From the NCBI GenBank assembly GCA_905202215.1, contig CAJKRG010000016.1, positions 1 through 49,373 of the forward strand: a stretch of 49,373 bases of DNA. Direction: 5' to 3'. Each line of letters opens with the position of its first letter. The stretch's first letter is position 1. The stretch is from an uncultured Porphyromonadaceae bacterium (lineage in GTDB: Bacteria; Bacteroidota; Bacteroidia; Bacteroidales; Muribaculaceae). A model generated the notes under the pieces. It did not search any database and was not told the DNA's origin. It was given only the letters and a program-made list of their open reading frames with translations. A program made the position numbers and the translations under genes. Of the stretch, positions 18,284 to 26,980 are shown piece after piece.

Positions 18284-20146
18284 ATGGAAGGACGATTGAT
18301 ACGACGGGTACGCCGATGGGCGCGTTTCCGATGGCCCGATGCCGACCGGAGGCGATTGTCGTATCGTTTCGGGAAGTTCATGCGGGTCGTTGGCGGGACA
18401 ATGTCGGTTCTTGTGTTTGTGGCATCGGTAGCAGCTTTGAGCGCATTGATAATTTATGGCGGTTTCGATGCTGGATCGGTAAGTCGTAAAGTACTGAGAC
18501 GCATTCTCGGTGTTTCTCAGACAATATTTCTCATATCGATAATCTTCAATCTCGTATTCCGTTTCAAGGAGTCCTTTAGGTCGAGTCATATCATAAAGCG
18601 CATAGCCGATTTGGCCATGTTGCTCACTCTTGTGCCTCTGATATGGCCTCACGGATCAGGTCTGCCCGGCGAGTTGCTGCATTTTCTACACAACCGTTAC
18701 TTCGTCTATGGCGTTCTTGGCCTATATTCCATGGCCGAGATATGCTACGGAATAATGTTCCTGCTTTCCAGGCGTACCAATCCTTCGCTGATCCTGTCGG
18801 GCAGTTTTCTTTTTTTCATTTTCATAGGCTCGTTCGTGCTTGCGATGCCGAGATGTACGGTCACATCTGTCTCTTATGTCGACTCTCTGTTTATGGCGGC
18901 GAGTGCAGTCAGTATGACAGGGCTTACAACCGTGGATCTTGCCACGACATATACACCATTGGGCTGGCTCGTGATCGCAGTCCTGATGCAGATCGGCGCT
19001 TTGGGCGTACTTACATTCACCAGTTTTTTCGCCATATTCTTCAGCGGCCGCGCCAGCATCTACAATCAGCTGCTCATCCGCGATTTTGTCTATTCAAAAA
19101 GCATGAGCAAGCTGGCACCCGTTATTCTGTATATACTTCTGTTCACACTTGCGGTTGAGGTTATAGGTGCGGTGGCAGTGTATTTCGCTATCCCCGACGG
19201 TATGTTCGCGCAGACGAGAGAAAAGGTGATTTTTGCGGCATTCCACTCAGTGTCGGGTTTCTGTAACGGCGGTTTCACCACTCTGCGCGACGGTCTTCAG
19301 ACACCGGCGCTGCTGCATTCCGACGGCTCTATATATATAGTGATGACTGTGCTTATACTCGCCGGAGGCATAGGGTTTCCTAATCTTGTCAATTTCAAGG
19401 ATGCTGCCGTGGAATATTTCCGTAGGCTTAAGTGTCGCCAGACAGGTGTGCGGCGCACCAACCGACGTCAGCATATCTTCGATCTCAATACCAAGCTTGT
19501 GCTCGTGGCTACCGGCATACTCTTTTTGGGTGGTGCCGTATGCTTTTTTGTGCTCGAATACGATCACGCTTTGGCCGGCATGCCGCTTGGCAAGAAAATT
19601 GTGCAGTCGTTTTTCAACTCAGCCACGCCGCGTACTGCCGGATTTTCGTCGCTGTCGTTGTCGTCGCTGTCGCATACGATGTTCCTGATCATGATGTTTC
19701 TCATGTGGGTCGGATGTTCGTCGCAGTCGATGGGCGGAGGTATAAAGGTGAATACCATGATGGCGGTGGTATTCAATCTGCGTTCGATTATCCTGGGTTA
19801 TAAGGGTGTGCCTGCCATGGGGCGCAACATAGCCCTTCCGTCGGTGAGGCGCGCCAATGCCGTGGTGGCGCTATCGATAGTGGCGGTACTGCTCTATTCG
19901 GCGATAATAATGGCCCTGCAGCCCGAACTGTCGTTTTCCGGAGTGCTTTTCGAGTGTTTTTCGGCCATAACTACTGTCGGGCTCTCGCTCGGCACTACGA
20001 CCGAACTGAATTCTGTATCGAAAATGGTACTTGCTACGGCAATGTTTCTCGGTCGTGTAGGTATTATTTCGGTTTTATGCGGTTTCACAGGCTCGCATCG
20101 CGATCCTTCCGATCATCTTCCGACCGATGACATCATCATTAATTAA
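18284..20146 (+). CDS. trkH: TrkH/KtrB-family potassium channel subunit
   Basis: A 620-residue inner-membrane protein of the SKT K+ transporter superfamily. The first 150 residues carry a basic N-terminus and extra hydrophobic helices; the remainder holds four pore-loop repeats with selectivity-filter glycines: SMTGLTTVD, SVSGFCNGGFTT, TPRTAGFSSL and AITTVGLSLGT. It should import K+ with Na+ or H+ under control of the RCK subunit encoded 14 bp downstream, so the two form one complete system. The start at 18284 is the first ATG of the frame after the divergent spacer; no strong promoter box was found ahead of it. Whether TrkH or KtrB is the better name is undecided. Confidence 0.9.
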   Translation: MEGRLIRRVRRWARFRWPDADRRRLSYRFGKFMRVVGGTMSVLVFVASVAALSALIIYGGFDAGSVSRKVLRRILGVSQTIFLISIIFNLVFRFKESFRSSHIIKRIADLAMLLTLVPLIWPHGSGLPGELLHFLHNRYFVYGVLGLYSMAEICYGIMFLLSRRTNPSLILSGSFLFFIFIGSFVLAMPRCTVTSVSYVDSLFMAASAVSMTGLTTVDLATTYTPLGWLVIAVLMQIGALGVLTFTSFFAIFFSGRASIYNQLLIRDFVYSKSMSKLAPVILYILLFTLAVEVIGAVAVYFAIPDGMFAQTREKVIFAAFHSVSGFCNGGFTTLRDGLQTPALLHSDGSIYIVMTVLILAGGIGFPNLVNFKDAAVEYFRRLKCRQTGVRRTNRRQHIFDLNTKLVLVATGILFLGGAVCFFVLEYDHALAGMPLGKKIVQSFFNSATPRTAGFSSLSLSSLSHTMFLIMMFLMWVGCSSQSMGGGIKVNTMMAVVFNLRSIILGYKGVPAMGRNIALPSVRRANAVVALSIVAVLLYSAIIMALQPELSFSGVLFECFSAITTVGLSLGTTTELNSVSKMVLATAMFLGRVGIISVLCGFTGSHRDPSDHLPTDDIIIN

Positions 20147-20160
20147 AAAAATAGGGATTT

Positions 20161-20850
20161 ATGCGTTATCTTATAATAGGACTGGGAATTTATGGTGAGA
20201 ATCTTGCTCGCGATCTTGCCGATATGGGGCATGAAGTGATAGGTGTCGATATAAACCACAGTCATGTCGATACGGTGAAGGATTACATATCGACCGTATA
20301 CATTATCGACAGCACTGAGGAGAGTGCTCTGTCGGTGCTTCCGCTTGATAACATAGATCTTGCCATAGTTGCCATAGGCGAGAATTTCGGAGCGAGCATA
20401 CGCACTGTCGCTCTTCTGAAAAAGGCCGGTGTGAAACATATCTATGCCCGTGCCATCGACAAACTGCACGAATCGATCCTCGAAAGCTTCGATATCGACC
20501 GTATCATAACGCCCGAACAGCGGGCTGCCGCCGATCTGACACACGAGATGGAACTCGGCTCGGCCATACGCACTCTTGAGGTAGACGAAGATAGCGTGGT
20601 GGCGAGCTTTGCAGCTCCCGCCTTCATTCTTGGGCTGAAATACTCGGAAATCGATTTCGGAGAGCGTTACGGACTGGAGTTTGTAGCGGCCACGCGTCCG
20701 GTGGAGAAGCGCAATGTCCTCGGGATAAAGCGTATGGAGCCTGTGGTACTCGATGTTGTGGCCGACCGGGAGCTGACTGTCGGCGAGAGCGATGTCATCA
20801 CACTTTTCGGAACGAGGAAGCGGCTGCAGCGTTTTTTCGAGGATAAATAG
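20161..20850 (+). CDS. trkA: RCK-type regulatory subunit of the K+ transporter (TrkA/KtrA)
   Basis: The 229-residue cytosolic protein has one RCK-N Rossmann domain (IIGLGIYGENLARDL, with Asp of EVIGVDIN binding the ribose) and one RCK-C/TrkA-C domain (about 145-229, ending VTLFGTRKRL-type). A single RCK unit makes it KtrA-like, forming an octameric ring below the channel, unlike the duplicated Escherichia coli TrkA. It gates the TrkH-like channel encoded immediately upstream in response to nucleotide binding. It converges with tamL, with 4 bp between stops. Confidence 0.9.
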   Translation: MRYLIIGLGIYGENLARDLADMGHEVIGVDINHSHVDTVKDYISTVYIIDSTEESALSVLPLDNIDLAIVAIGENFGASIRTVALLKKAGVKHIYARAIDKLHESILESFDIDRIITPEQRAAADLTHEMELGSAIRTLEVDEDSVVASFAAPAFILGLKYSEIDFGERYGLEFVAATRPVEKRNVLGIKRMEPVVLDVVADRELTVGESDVITLFGTRKRLQRFFEDK

Positions 20851-20854
20851 CGGG

Positions 20855-23236
20855 TCAGAACGGATAGCCGACGGAGAAATGGAAATTTGCGTCGCGGCTC
20901 CATTTCGGGTGTATGATAGGCCATGCTTCCTGGCCTCTGGCAGGGTTGTGGGCCTTCAGACCGAGATCGAATCGCAGTAGGAAGTAGGTGAAGTCCATGC
21001 GCAGGCCCACGCCGTAGGCTGCGGCGATCTGTTTGTAGAATTTATTGAATTTGAATTCGCCTCCGGGCTGATTCTCGTAGTTGCGTATGGTCCATATGTT
21101 GCCGGCATCGATGAATAGAGCACCTTCGAACACCCAGAACAGTTTGGCGCGGTACTCGAGGCTCAGGTCGAGGCGTATGTCGCCGCACTGGTTGATGAAG
21201 TCGGTCACCGAGTTGCGGGCGTCGTAGGCTCCCGGGCCGAGAGTGCGTACTCCCCAGCCGCGGACACTGTTGGCGCCTCCGGCATAGAAGCGTTTTTCGA
21301 AAGGCACCATGCTGGAGTTGCCGTAAGGTACGGCGATTCCGAAACCTGCATGCGCCGAGATGGCGTTGCGGGAGTTGAAATTGCGTGTGTAGGTATAGTC
21401 GATCTCGCCTTTGACGTATTGTGCGTACTGGATACCGAGAAGTTTGTATACCCCCTCGGAGCGCTTTTGTCCGACGAGGCTCGAAATGGCGTAGAGCAGG
21501 TTACCGGCGGTCTCGCCAGATACGCGCAGACTTGTCACATAGGGCTGGACGGAGAATGCGTTTGTTGTCGCAGTGGCCACACGGCGGTTGGTATGGCTAT
21601 ACGTGTAGCCGAGTCTCACTATGAAGTGGTCTTCATAGCTGTATCGCAGCAAGGGATTTGTCGGAGCTATCTGGTCGATGAAATTGATGGTTGAGCGGGG
21701 CAGACGTACATAATTTATGTCGATGAGGTCGAAAGTCTGGCGGCGCAGTTCGTCGGAACGTTGCTGCTGCCACTTCCATTTCCAGGCCGCACCGGCAATG
21801 ATACGGGTGTATTCGGGCCTCTCCTGATAGTTGAATGATACCGCGAATTCTGTAGATGCGAGGAATCTCTGTTTAATCCTTTTGGAGAGGAAGGGACATT
21901 CGAACTGCGGGAAAGTTATGCCGACCTCGGCGGCATATTCAGTGTAGCGCTTGTTGACCAGACCGTCGAAGTTTCCCGAAAGACTTTCGTATGATGCCCT
22001 TAGTTTCGTGGTGAGTGTTTCCGACCCTTTGGCAAGGTTACGGTGCTGATATGTGAGGCCCAGGCCGAATCCGAGGTCGCCCTCGCTGTTGGTGCCTTCG
22101 AGTTCAGCGGTGATACCCTGTTTTTTATTTCGCGACAGGTGAATGTAGGCGTCAAGCAGACCGGTAGTGCCCTGACGGCCTGCCGCTTCCATTTCTATAT
22201 TGATGAACTTGACTATCGACAGTCGGCCGAGTGCCTCGTAGGTTCGCTCTACGGCCCGGGCACTGTATTCGCTTCCCGGTTCGATATAGCACATGTCGTC
22301 GAGCAGTTGCGGGCGCAGGTAGCGGTCATCACCGTAGACGAAAGTCTTGCCGTGATATTCTACCGTATCGGTAAGATTGCCGATTCCGCCTTCGCCTTCT
22401 ACCAGAAAGACTACCCGGTGGAATTCATATCGGTGATGGCCCGGATCCACGTTAAGAAGGCTGTCGGCGAGTGCTCCGAGTCTTGTGCGCGAGCCCTGTC
22501 CGGATTCCGAGCGGGAGGCCGACGGCGATCGCAGATTCAGTATCAGGGCTACGTCTTTGCTTCCGGCTATGGTGTCGGCGGTATAGTTGATAAATTCGCG
22601 GTTGAACTCGAAATATCCTGCGTTGCGGAGTATCGAGGCGATGCGAGTCCGCTCGTTATCGAGCATCGTACGGTCGAGGGGCATGCCGGTGTGTATCTCC
22701 GATATGGAAGTGTCGGCGAGCACGATGTGTCTAACGGCCGGATCTTCGATGTTGTAGTCGATTTTCGATATGCGGTGTGGTTTGCCTGCATCGATCAGGA
22801 AGCGTACCTCCATGCGTTTTTTTTCGGTGGAGCCGATTGTGTCCGCTGTGACTGTAGCATCGAGGTAGCCGCGGTTGACAAGTGCCTGCACAAGCTGTCG
22901 GCGCGAGGCTTCGGTAAGTTCGGGATCATATATGACCGGAGCCTGTCCCACACGCCTGAGCCAGCGGTTGTACCAGCGGGTTGTGTCGGCCCCCGAAAGA
23001 TTGTAGGTTGCCAGCTGCAACTTGGCGAATCCGAGCACTTTATGGTTTGGCGACTGACGCAGGAAGTTCACGAGTTCCTCGGTATCGACTTTTGTGTCGT
23101 CGCCGACAGTCTCGATCTTTACCTTGTCGAGAAGATATTCACCTTGCGGCACGTGCTTGACGGGACTGCAGGAAACTGCGGCCATCGACAGAACGCCAAT
23201 AATCCAGTAGAGTAGAAATGAGCGTCGCGCTCTCAT
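20855..23236 (-). CDS. tamL: TamA-like outer-membrane lipoprotein (TamL, BamA superfamily)
   Basis: A 793-residue Omp85-superfamily protein. The N-terminus is a lipoprotein signal (MAAVSCSPVKHVPQG), which distinguishes the Bacteroidota TamL from proteobacterial TamA. POTRA-like repeats fill about residues 30-380 (KVKIETVGDDTKVDTEELVNFLRQ; then DYNIEDPAVRHIVL), followed by a 16-strand barrel. The VRGWGVRTLGPG segment fits the conserved (V)RG(F/Y/W) motif of strand lid loop 6, and the protein ends in Phe (VGYPF). It should insert or translocate outer-membrane proteins together with a TamB partner, which is not seen in this window. It starts 1 bp after the sensor kinase stop, so the two are co-transcribed. 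Confidence 0.85.
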   Translation of the reverse strand: MRARRSFLLYWIIGVLSMAAVSCSPVKHVPQGEYLLDKVKIETVGDDTKVDTEELVNFLRQSPNHKVLGFAKLQLATYNLSGADTTRWYNRWLRRVGQAPVIYDPELTEASRRQLVQALVNRGYLDATVTADTIGSTEKKRMEVRFLIDAGKPHRISKIDYNIEDPAVRHIVLADTSISEIHTGMPLDRTMLDNERTRIASILRNAGYFEFNREFINYTADTIAGSKDVALILNLRSPSASRSESGQGSRTRLGALADSLLNVDPGHHRYEFHRVVFLVEGEGGIGNLTDTVEYHGKTFVYGDDRYLRPQLLDDMCYIEPGSEYSARAVERTYEALGRLSIVKFINIEMEAAGRQGTTGLLDAYIHLSRNKKQGITAELEGTNSEGDLGFGLGLTYQHRNLAKGSETLTTKLRASYESLSGNFDGLVNKRYTEYAAEVGITFPQFECPFLSKRIKQRFLASTEFAVSFNYQERPEYTRIIAGAAWKWKWQQQRSDELRRQTFDLIDINYVRLPRSTINFIDQIAPTNPLLRYSYEDHFIVRLGYTYSHTNRRVATATTNAFSVQPYVTSLRVSGETAGNLLYAISSLVGQKRSEGVYKLLGIQYAQYVKGEIDYTYTRNFNSRNAISAHAGFGIAVPYGNSSMVPFEKRFYAGGANSVRGWGVRTLGPGAYDARNSVTDFINQCGDIRLDLSLEYRAKLFWVFEGALFIDAGNIWTIRNYENQPGGEFKFNKFYKQIAAAYGVGLRMDFTYFLLRFDLGLKAHNPARGQEAWPIIHPKWSRDANFHFSVGYPF

Positions 23237-23237
23237 G

Positions 23238-25370
23238 TCATGCTTTTGTCGGAATTGTGAATACGAATTTCGCGCCGCCTTTATATGTCGGATCGACTTT
23301 AAGGGTCCCTTTGAGAAGTCCTGCGATAAGGCGTGAGATGTAGAGACCGAGGCCGCAGCCCGATACTGTATGGTCGAGGCGTCTGAACCGGTCGAAGATA
23401 GCTTCCTCCTGACCGTCGGGAATTCCTTGTCCCTCGTCGGTCACTGTAAACGTTATCAGATTTTTTTCCTCATCAAGATGATAGGAGAGGTTTATAGTTC
23501 CGTCATCGGAAAATTTTACGGCGTTAGTCAGCATATTTGTCAGAACTTGCCCGACACGCTGTCCGTCGGTATCTATCATTATGTCGTCGCCGCCTTCGGG
23601 ACGGAAAACGAAATCGAGGCCCTCTTTGTCTGGACGGCCGCATTCGAACACGCTGTCGATAGCAAGACGGCAAATATTGTTTACCGATGTGGGGCGAATT
23701 TCAAGCGACATCTGGCCGTTTTCGAGGCTGTCGGTGTCGAGAACATCATTGACGAGCCTCATCACCAGGCGTACATTCAGGTTTATAATGGAGGCGAAAC
23801 GATCGAGGTATGCGTGCTGGCTTTCAGGTATGCAGTCGGCGATGAGCTGGGCATATTCCGAAATTGCTGCAAGAGGCACTTTTACCTCATGGCTCATATT
23901 GTTGATAAACTCTGTTTTGCGACGGTCGGCGGCGCGTGCCTGGTCGCGCAGAACAGCCAGTTCATCGCGTGCTTCTTTAAGTTCGTCGCGTTCTTTACGG
24001 AGAGAGTCGTTGGAGCGGCTGAGACGAGTCGCGAGTTTTCGTTTTCGGCGATTCTGCCTGAAGAGCATTATAGTGAGAATGGTCAGTATCACTATAGCAC
24101 ACAGACCTATAGCAAGGAGGGCCGAACGTGCTCTCAGAGCCACCCTGTGGCTGTCGGCCTGGAGTTGTGAATTGCGTTCGAGAAGATCGTTGAGGTCGTA
24201 TACCAGTCTCAGCTCGCGCGAGCGTTCCTGCCGTTTACGCTCGAGCCGTTTGTCGAATTCGTCGTCGAGCATGAGTGATGTTGCGAGAAGGGTTTCGGTG
24301 TCATCGGTTTTCAGGGCGGCTTCCTTGAGCATTTTCAGCAGCGAAAGGCGTATGGAGGCATGTATAGGAGCGTTTATCTGGCGTTTTAGCATCGTTTTAG
24401 CCCGCTGATAGTCGCCGGTCGACATGGCATAATATATGTTGGCGCGTTCGTTGTTTCCCAAGTCGTAGGCTATGTTGGGATTGAGGTCGGCAAGGAGCAG
24501 GGTCTTGCCGTACAGACTCTCGACTTCGTCTTTACTGAGGATGGGATAGCACCCGAGCATGCGGCGGTAGACACTGTAGCGGTAAACAGGAGCGTTGTAA
24601 TAATTGCGGCCGCTCTCCTCGTAGCTGACTTCCAGGCTGTCGAGCTCGTGGAGCATGCGCATGTCGGTCTCCATGACACGGCGGTAGTTTTCGTTTTCGA
24701 AAAAGATCGGCGCGGCGCGGTTATAGACCAGGCGCCGGACGGCACCGTCCGGAAGATTCATCGATTCAATCTGGTCGTAAAGTCTGTCGATATACTTTTC
24801 GAGGAGTTCGCCGCGTGTTTCCTTGCCAAGATAGCGGCATACGGCATATAGGAGAAGTGTCTTTTCGTAGCCGTCCGAAGCAGGCTCGCTTGAGAACCGG
24901 CGTACATAGTCGAGCAGGAGTTCATTGTCGTCTTGATTCTGTTCGTTATAGAGCAAATTGTCTATTCCGATCATATCGACGAAGAGTTTTGTCGATTTTT
25001 TTTCAGGAGAATCATCGATTCCTGCGATCTCGCTCTTTACATATGTAAGTACCGAATCGTCTTTCCATTCGAGGTTGGCGATGTGGCGCAGCATATCGAG
25101 GCATGTACGGTCGTCCTGTGCCTGTTTGGCGGTAAGATACAGCTGGTGTGCGATTTTTTTGCGTGCTGGACCGTACGACATGTCGAACATGCTGTAGAGG
25201 GGTGATATGCTGTCGTGTGCGTTGGCGGCTATCGACAATTGTCCGAGCAGACTGTCGGTTACCGCCGCGCGCGTGTCGGCCGCCGTAGCGCCTGTGCAGG
25301 CGTAAAGCAAGAAAATGAAAACAGCGGTGAACCGCATTATATGACTGGACATTTTTAGTTTGTTTATCAA
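23238..25370 (-). CDS. Orphan sensor histidine kinase with periplasmic helical-repeat domain
   Basis: A 710-residue membrane kinase. A signal/anchor (MRFTAVFIFLLYACTGATAA after alternative starts at 25352 and 25337) leads into a 380-residue helical, TPR-like periplasmic region, one transmembrane helix (LLAIGLCAIVILTILTIML, about residues 415-435), a coiled coil, a HisKA domain with H-box EFINNMSHEVKVPLAAI, and HATPase_c with MLTNAVKFSDDG (N), DEGQGIPDG (G1) and GCGLGLYISRL (G2). It should autophosphorylate and pass phosphate to a response regulator, but none is encoded nearby and no receiver domain is fused. Its gene is followed by tamL, which suggests but does not prove a role in envelope homeostasis. 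A TACTTTTG box lies 47 bp upstream. Confidence 0.88.
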   Translation of the reverse strand: MINKLKMSSHIMRFTAVFIFLLYACTGATAADTRAAVTDSLLGQLSIAANAHDSISPLYSMFDMSYGPARKKIAHQLYLTAKQAQDDRTCLDMLRHIANLEWKDDSVLTYVKSEIAGIDDSPEKKSTKLFVDMIGIDNLLYNEQNQDDNELLLDYVRRFSSEPASDGYEKTLLLYAVCRYLGKETRGELLEKYIDRLYDQIESMNLPDGAVRRLVYNRAAPIFFENENYRRVMETDMRMLHELDSLEVSYEESGRNYYNAPVYRYSVYRRMLGCYPILSKDEVESLYGKTLLLADLNPNIAYDLGNNERANIYYAMSTGDYQRAKTMLKRQINAPIHASIRLSLLKMLKEAALKTDDTETLLATSLMLDDEFDKRLERKRQERSRELRLVYDLNDLLERNSQLQADSHRVALRARSALLAIGLCAIVILTILTIMLFRQNRRKRKLATRLSRSNDSLRKERDELKEARDELAVLRDQARAADRRKTEFINNMSHEVKVPLAAISEYAQLIADCIPESQHAYLDRFASIINLNVRLVMRLVNDVLDTDSLENGQMSLEIRPTSVNNICRLAIDSVFECGRPDKEGLDFVFRPEGGDDIMIDTDGQRVGQVLTNMLTNAVKFSDDGTINLSYHLDEEKNLITFTVTDEGQGIPDGQEEAIFDRFRRLDHTVSGCGLGLYISRLIAGLLKGTLKVDPTYKGGAKFVFTIPTKA

Positions 25371-25416
25371 TTGTTCCGCGGGCCGTTACGAAGCCGCAGA
25401 AACCGGGGTGATTCTG

Positions 25417-25424
25417 CAAAAGTA
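25417..25424 (-). promoter_or_regulatory. Candidate -7 box for the sensor kinase-tamL operon
   Basis: Minus-strand TACTTTTG, 47 bp upstream of the kinase start and just downstream of the ncRNA terminator. The -33 element is poor. Predicted start about 25413. Confidence 0.5.
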
Positions 25425-25460
25425 CACAAAATAGTGCATAAGTCGATGTGGAAAGGGCAT

Positions 25461-25727
25461 AAAAAAAGTCCTTACGCATTTCAACAACGTGTAAAGACCT
25501 AAGCCATTAGGCGGTTTGTGATTCAAGTAGGATCCGAAGGAGCAAGTATCGGAAGCTCGCATCGGATGTCCTGTGTAGTGATTATATCATACTTACTTAC
25601 TCTGTTCACACCTTTTACCACACAGCGGCCCACTGTCATCACGACGTTGGTATATGGCGGTCGCCTTAAGCTTAGATATTGAAATACTTTGTAAATAACG
25701 GTCTAAGACAAAGGCAGGTGTTTGTGA
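25461..25727 (-). ncRNA. Structured non-coding RNA with own promoter and terminator (6S-like or Bacteroidales-1-like candidate)
   Basis: A perfect promoter drives a transcript of about 265 nt that ends in a clear intrinsic terminator: GTCCTTACGCAT/ACGTGTAAAGAC stem (plus 25468-25498) followed by seven U (plus 25461-25467). No credible ORF lies in it. Within it a long-range stem closes most of the RNA: CTAAGC..GGCG near plus 25675-25662 pairs with CGCC..GCTTAG near 25514-25500. Inside are a strong hairpin (ATCCGA..GAGC pairing GCTC..TCGGAT, plus about 25562-25530), GGTGTGA/TCAC..ACC and AAGTA/TACTT pairings. A rod-like molecule with internal bulges would fit 6S RNA. The Bacteroidales-1 RNA motif, described as having such promoters and terminators, is the other option I recall. 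Neither can be confirmed without a covariance-model search. Confidence 0.7.
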
Positions 25728-25730
25728 CTG

Positions 25731-25761
25731 CAAAGTTAAAAACTTTTTTTCATTCTTCAAA
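25731..25761 (-). promoter_or_regulatory. Bacteroidota-type promoter of the non-coding RNA
   Basis: Minus-strand TTTG (plus 25758-25761), 19-nt spacer, TAACTTTG (plus 25731-25738). It lies between the hom stop and the RNA and points away from hom, so the RNA is an independent transcription unit starting near 25727. Confidence 0.85.
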
Positions 25762-25771
25762 AAATTTTTTA

Positions 25772-26980
25772 TCAGTCGAGATCAAGGAAGAAGCGGGGTA
25801 TGTTGCAGAGGAAGACCGACTGATCGTCGAGAATGGCCTTGTTGGCTCTCAGAGCGGCAAGAGAAATGTCTCCTACGGTATAGCAGCCATCGGCCGAAAT
25901 ATAGCGTTCGGTAATGTTTTCGAATTCAATGCCTTCAGGAAGTGTCGGGCCGGGATGACGCAGATAGACGCGGAGGGTGACATCGTCGGTGTATACCGGC
26001 CGACCCGCATAGCTCATTTTCTTGTATTCGTAACGGTAGTCGTGGTGCCGTGCCGTGACATCGCTGAGAATCGACGAGGCTGTAGGGAGGCTGCCGGCAC
26101 CCTTTCCGAACATGAACTGGCGGTCGTAGCATTCGCCGCGTATGACGACGCCGTTGTATTCGTCGTCGACACTGTAGATGTATTTGCCGGGAGCTACGAA
26201 TTCGGGCATTACGAAGAGTGTGAACCGTCCTTCGTCGAGTTTCACCACCTGGGCCACAAGTTTTATCTTCACTCCTTTTTCGCGGGCATAGCGGATATCG
26301 AAGTCGGAGATTGTGGCGATTCCATAGGCGAAGACATCTTCGGGCTTTACATAGACCCCGAGGGCGTGAATGGTGATTATAACAAGTTTGAAGAGGGAGT
26401 CGAAACCCTTGATGTCGAAGCTCGGATCTGCTTCGGCGAATCCGAGGCGCTGGGCTTTCGCAAGTGCATCGGCGTAATTTTCCCCGTGGTCGAAGACCCG
26501 TGAGAGAATGTAGTTCGACGAGCCGTTGAGTATGCCTTTTACCTCAAGGAGAAGGTCGTTGTCGTAATATTCTTCGAGATTGCGTATCACTGGAATTGAT
26601 CCGCAGGCGGAGGCGTCGTAGAGCAGGGCGGTGTTGTTGGCGTGTTGCAATTTTATGAGTTCCGGCAGATGGCGGGCTATCATGGCCTTGTTGCCGCTTA
26701 CGACAGGGATGCCTCGCCGAAGGGCTCCGGTGACAATGGCATAAGAGGCTTCGGCATTGTCGACAACCTCGACAATAAGGTCTATTTCTGGATCGTCGAG
26801 AATATCGGCTGCATTGTCGGTGAGCATGCCGTCTGGCAGTTCGACAGAACGTTTTTTAGCGAGAGAGTGTACGCAGATGCGGCGTATGGAGGCGTGGGCG
26901 TTGCGTGCGCTTCCGAGGACTTTGTAGATGCCTGTTCCGACGGTGCCGAAGCCGAACAGGCCTATATTGAGGTCTTTCAT
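25772..26980 (-). CDS. hom: Homoserine dehydrogenase
   Basis: The 402-residue enzyme reduces aspartate semialdehyde to homoserine, the branch point to methionine and threonine. The N-terminal NAD(P)-binding Rossmann motif GLFGFGTVGTGIY (residues 7-19) and the catalytic-domain segments GILNGSSNYIL and FDIKGFDSLFKLVI are clear. The C-terminal 80 residues resemble the regulatory extension seen in monofunctional enzymes, but an ACT domain is not obvious. It is monofunctional, without fused aspartokinase. Its start overlaps the metX stop by 4 bp, so it is the last gene of metY-metX-hom and would share the Met-leader control. A second promoter serving threonine needs was not seen. Confidence 0.93.
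   Translation of the reverse strand: MKDLNIGLFGFGTVGTGIYKVLGSARNAHASIRRICVHSLAKKRSVELPDGMLTDNAADILDDPEIDLIVEVVDNAEASYAIVTGALRRGIPVVSGNKAMIARHLPELIKLQHANNTALLYDASACGSIPVIRNLEEYYDNDLLLEVKGILNGSSNYILSRVFDHGENYADALAKAQRLGFAEADPSFDIKGFDSLFKLVIITIHALGVYVKPEDVFAYGIATISDFDIRYAREKGVKIKLVAQVVKLDEGRFTLFVMPEFVAPGKYIYSVDDEYNGVVIRGECYDRQFMFGKGAGSLPTASSILSDVTARHHDYRYEYKKMSYAGRPVYTDDVTLRVYLRHPGPTLPEGIEFENITERYISADGCYTVGDISLAALRANKAILDDQSVFLCNIPRFFLDLD

Noticed and set aside
25525..25560. SRP-RNA-like motif on the plus strand (GGATCCGAAGGAGCAAG)
   Set aside because: It resembles the SRP domain IV sequence only loosely, and the promoter and terminator both point to the minus strand, where the same bases form part of a hairpin.
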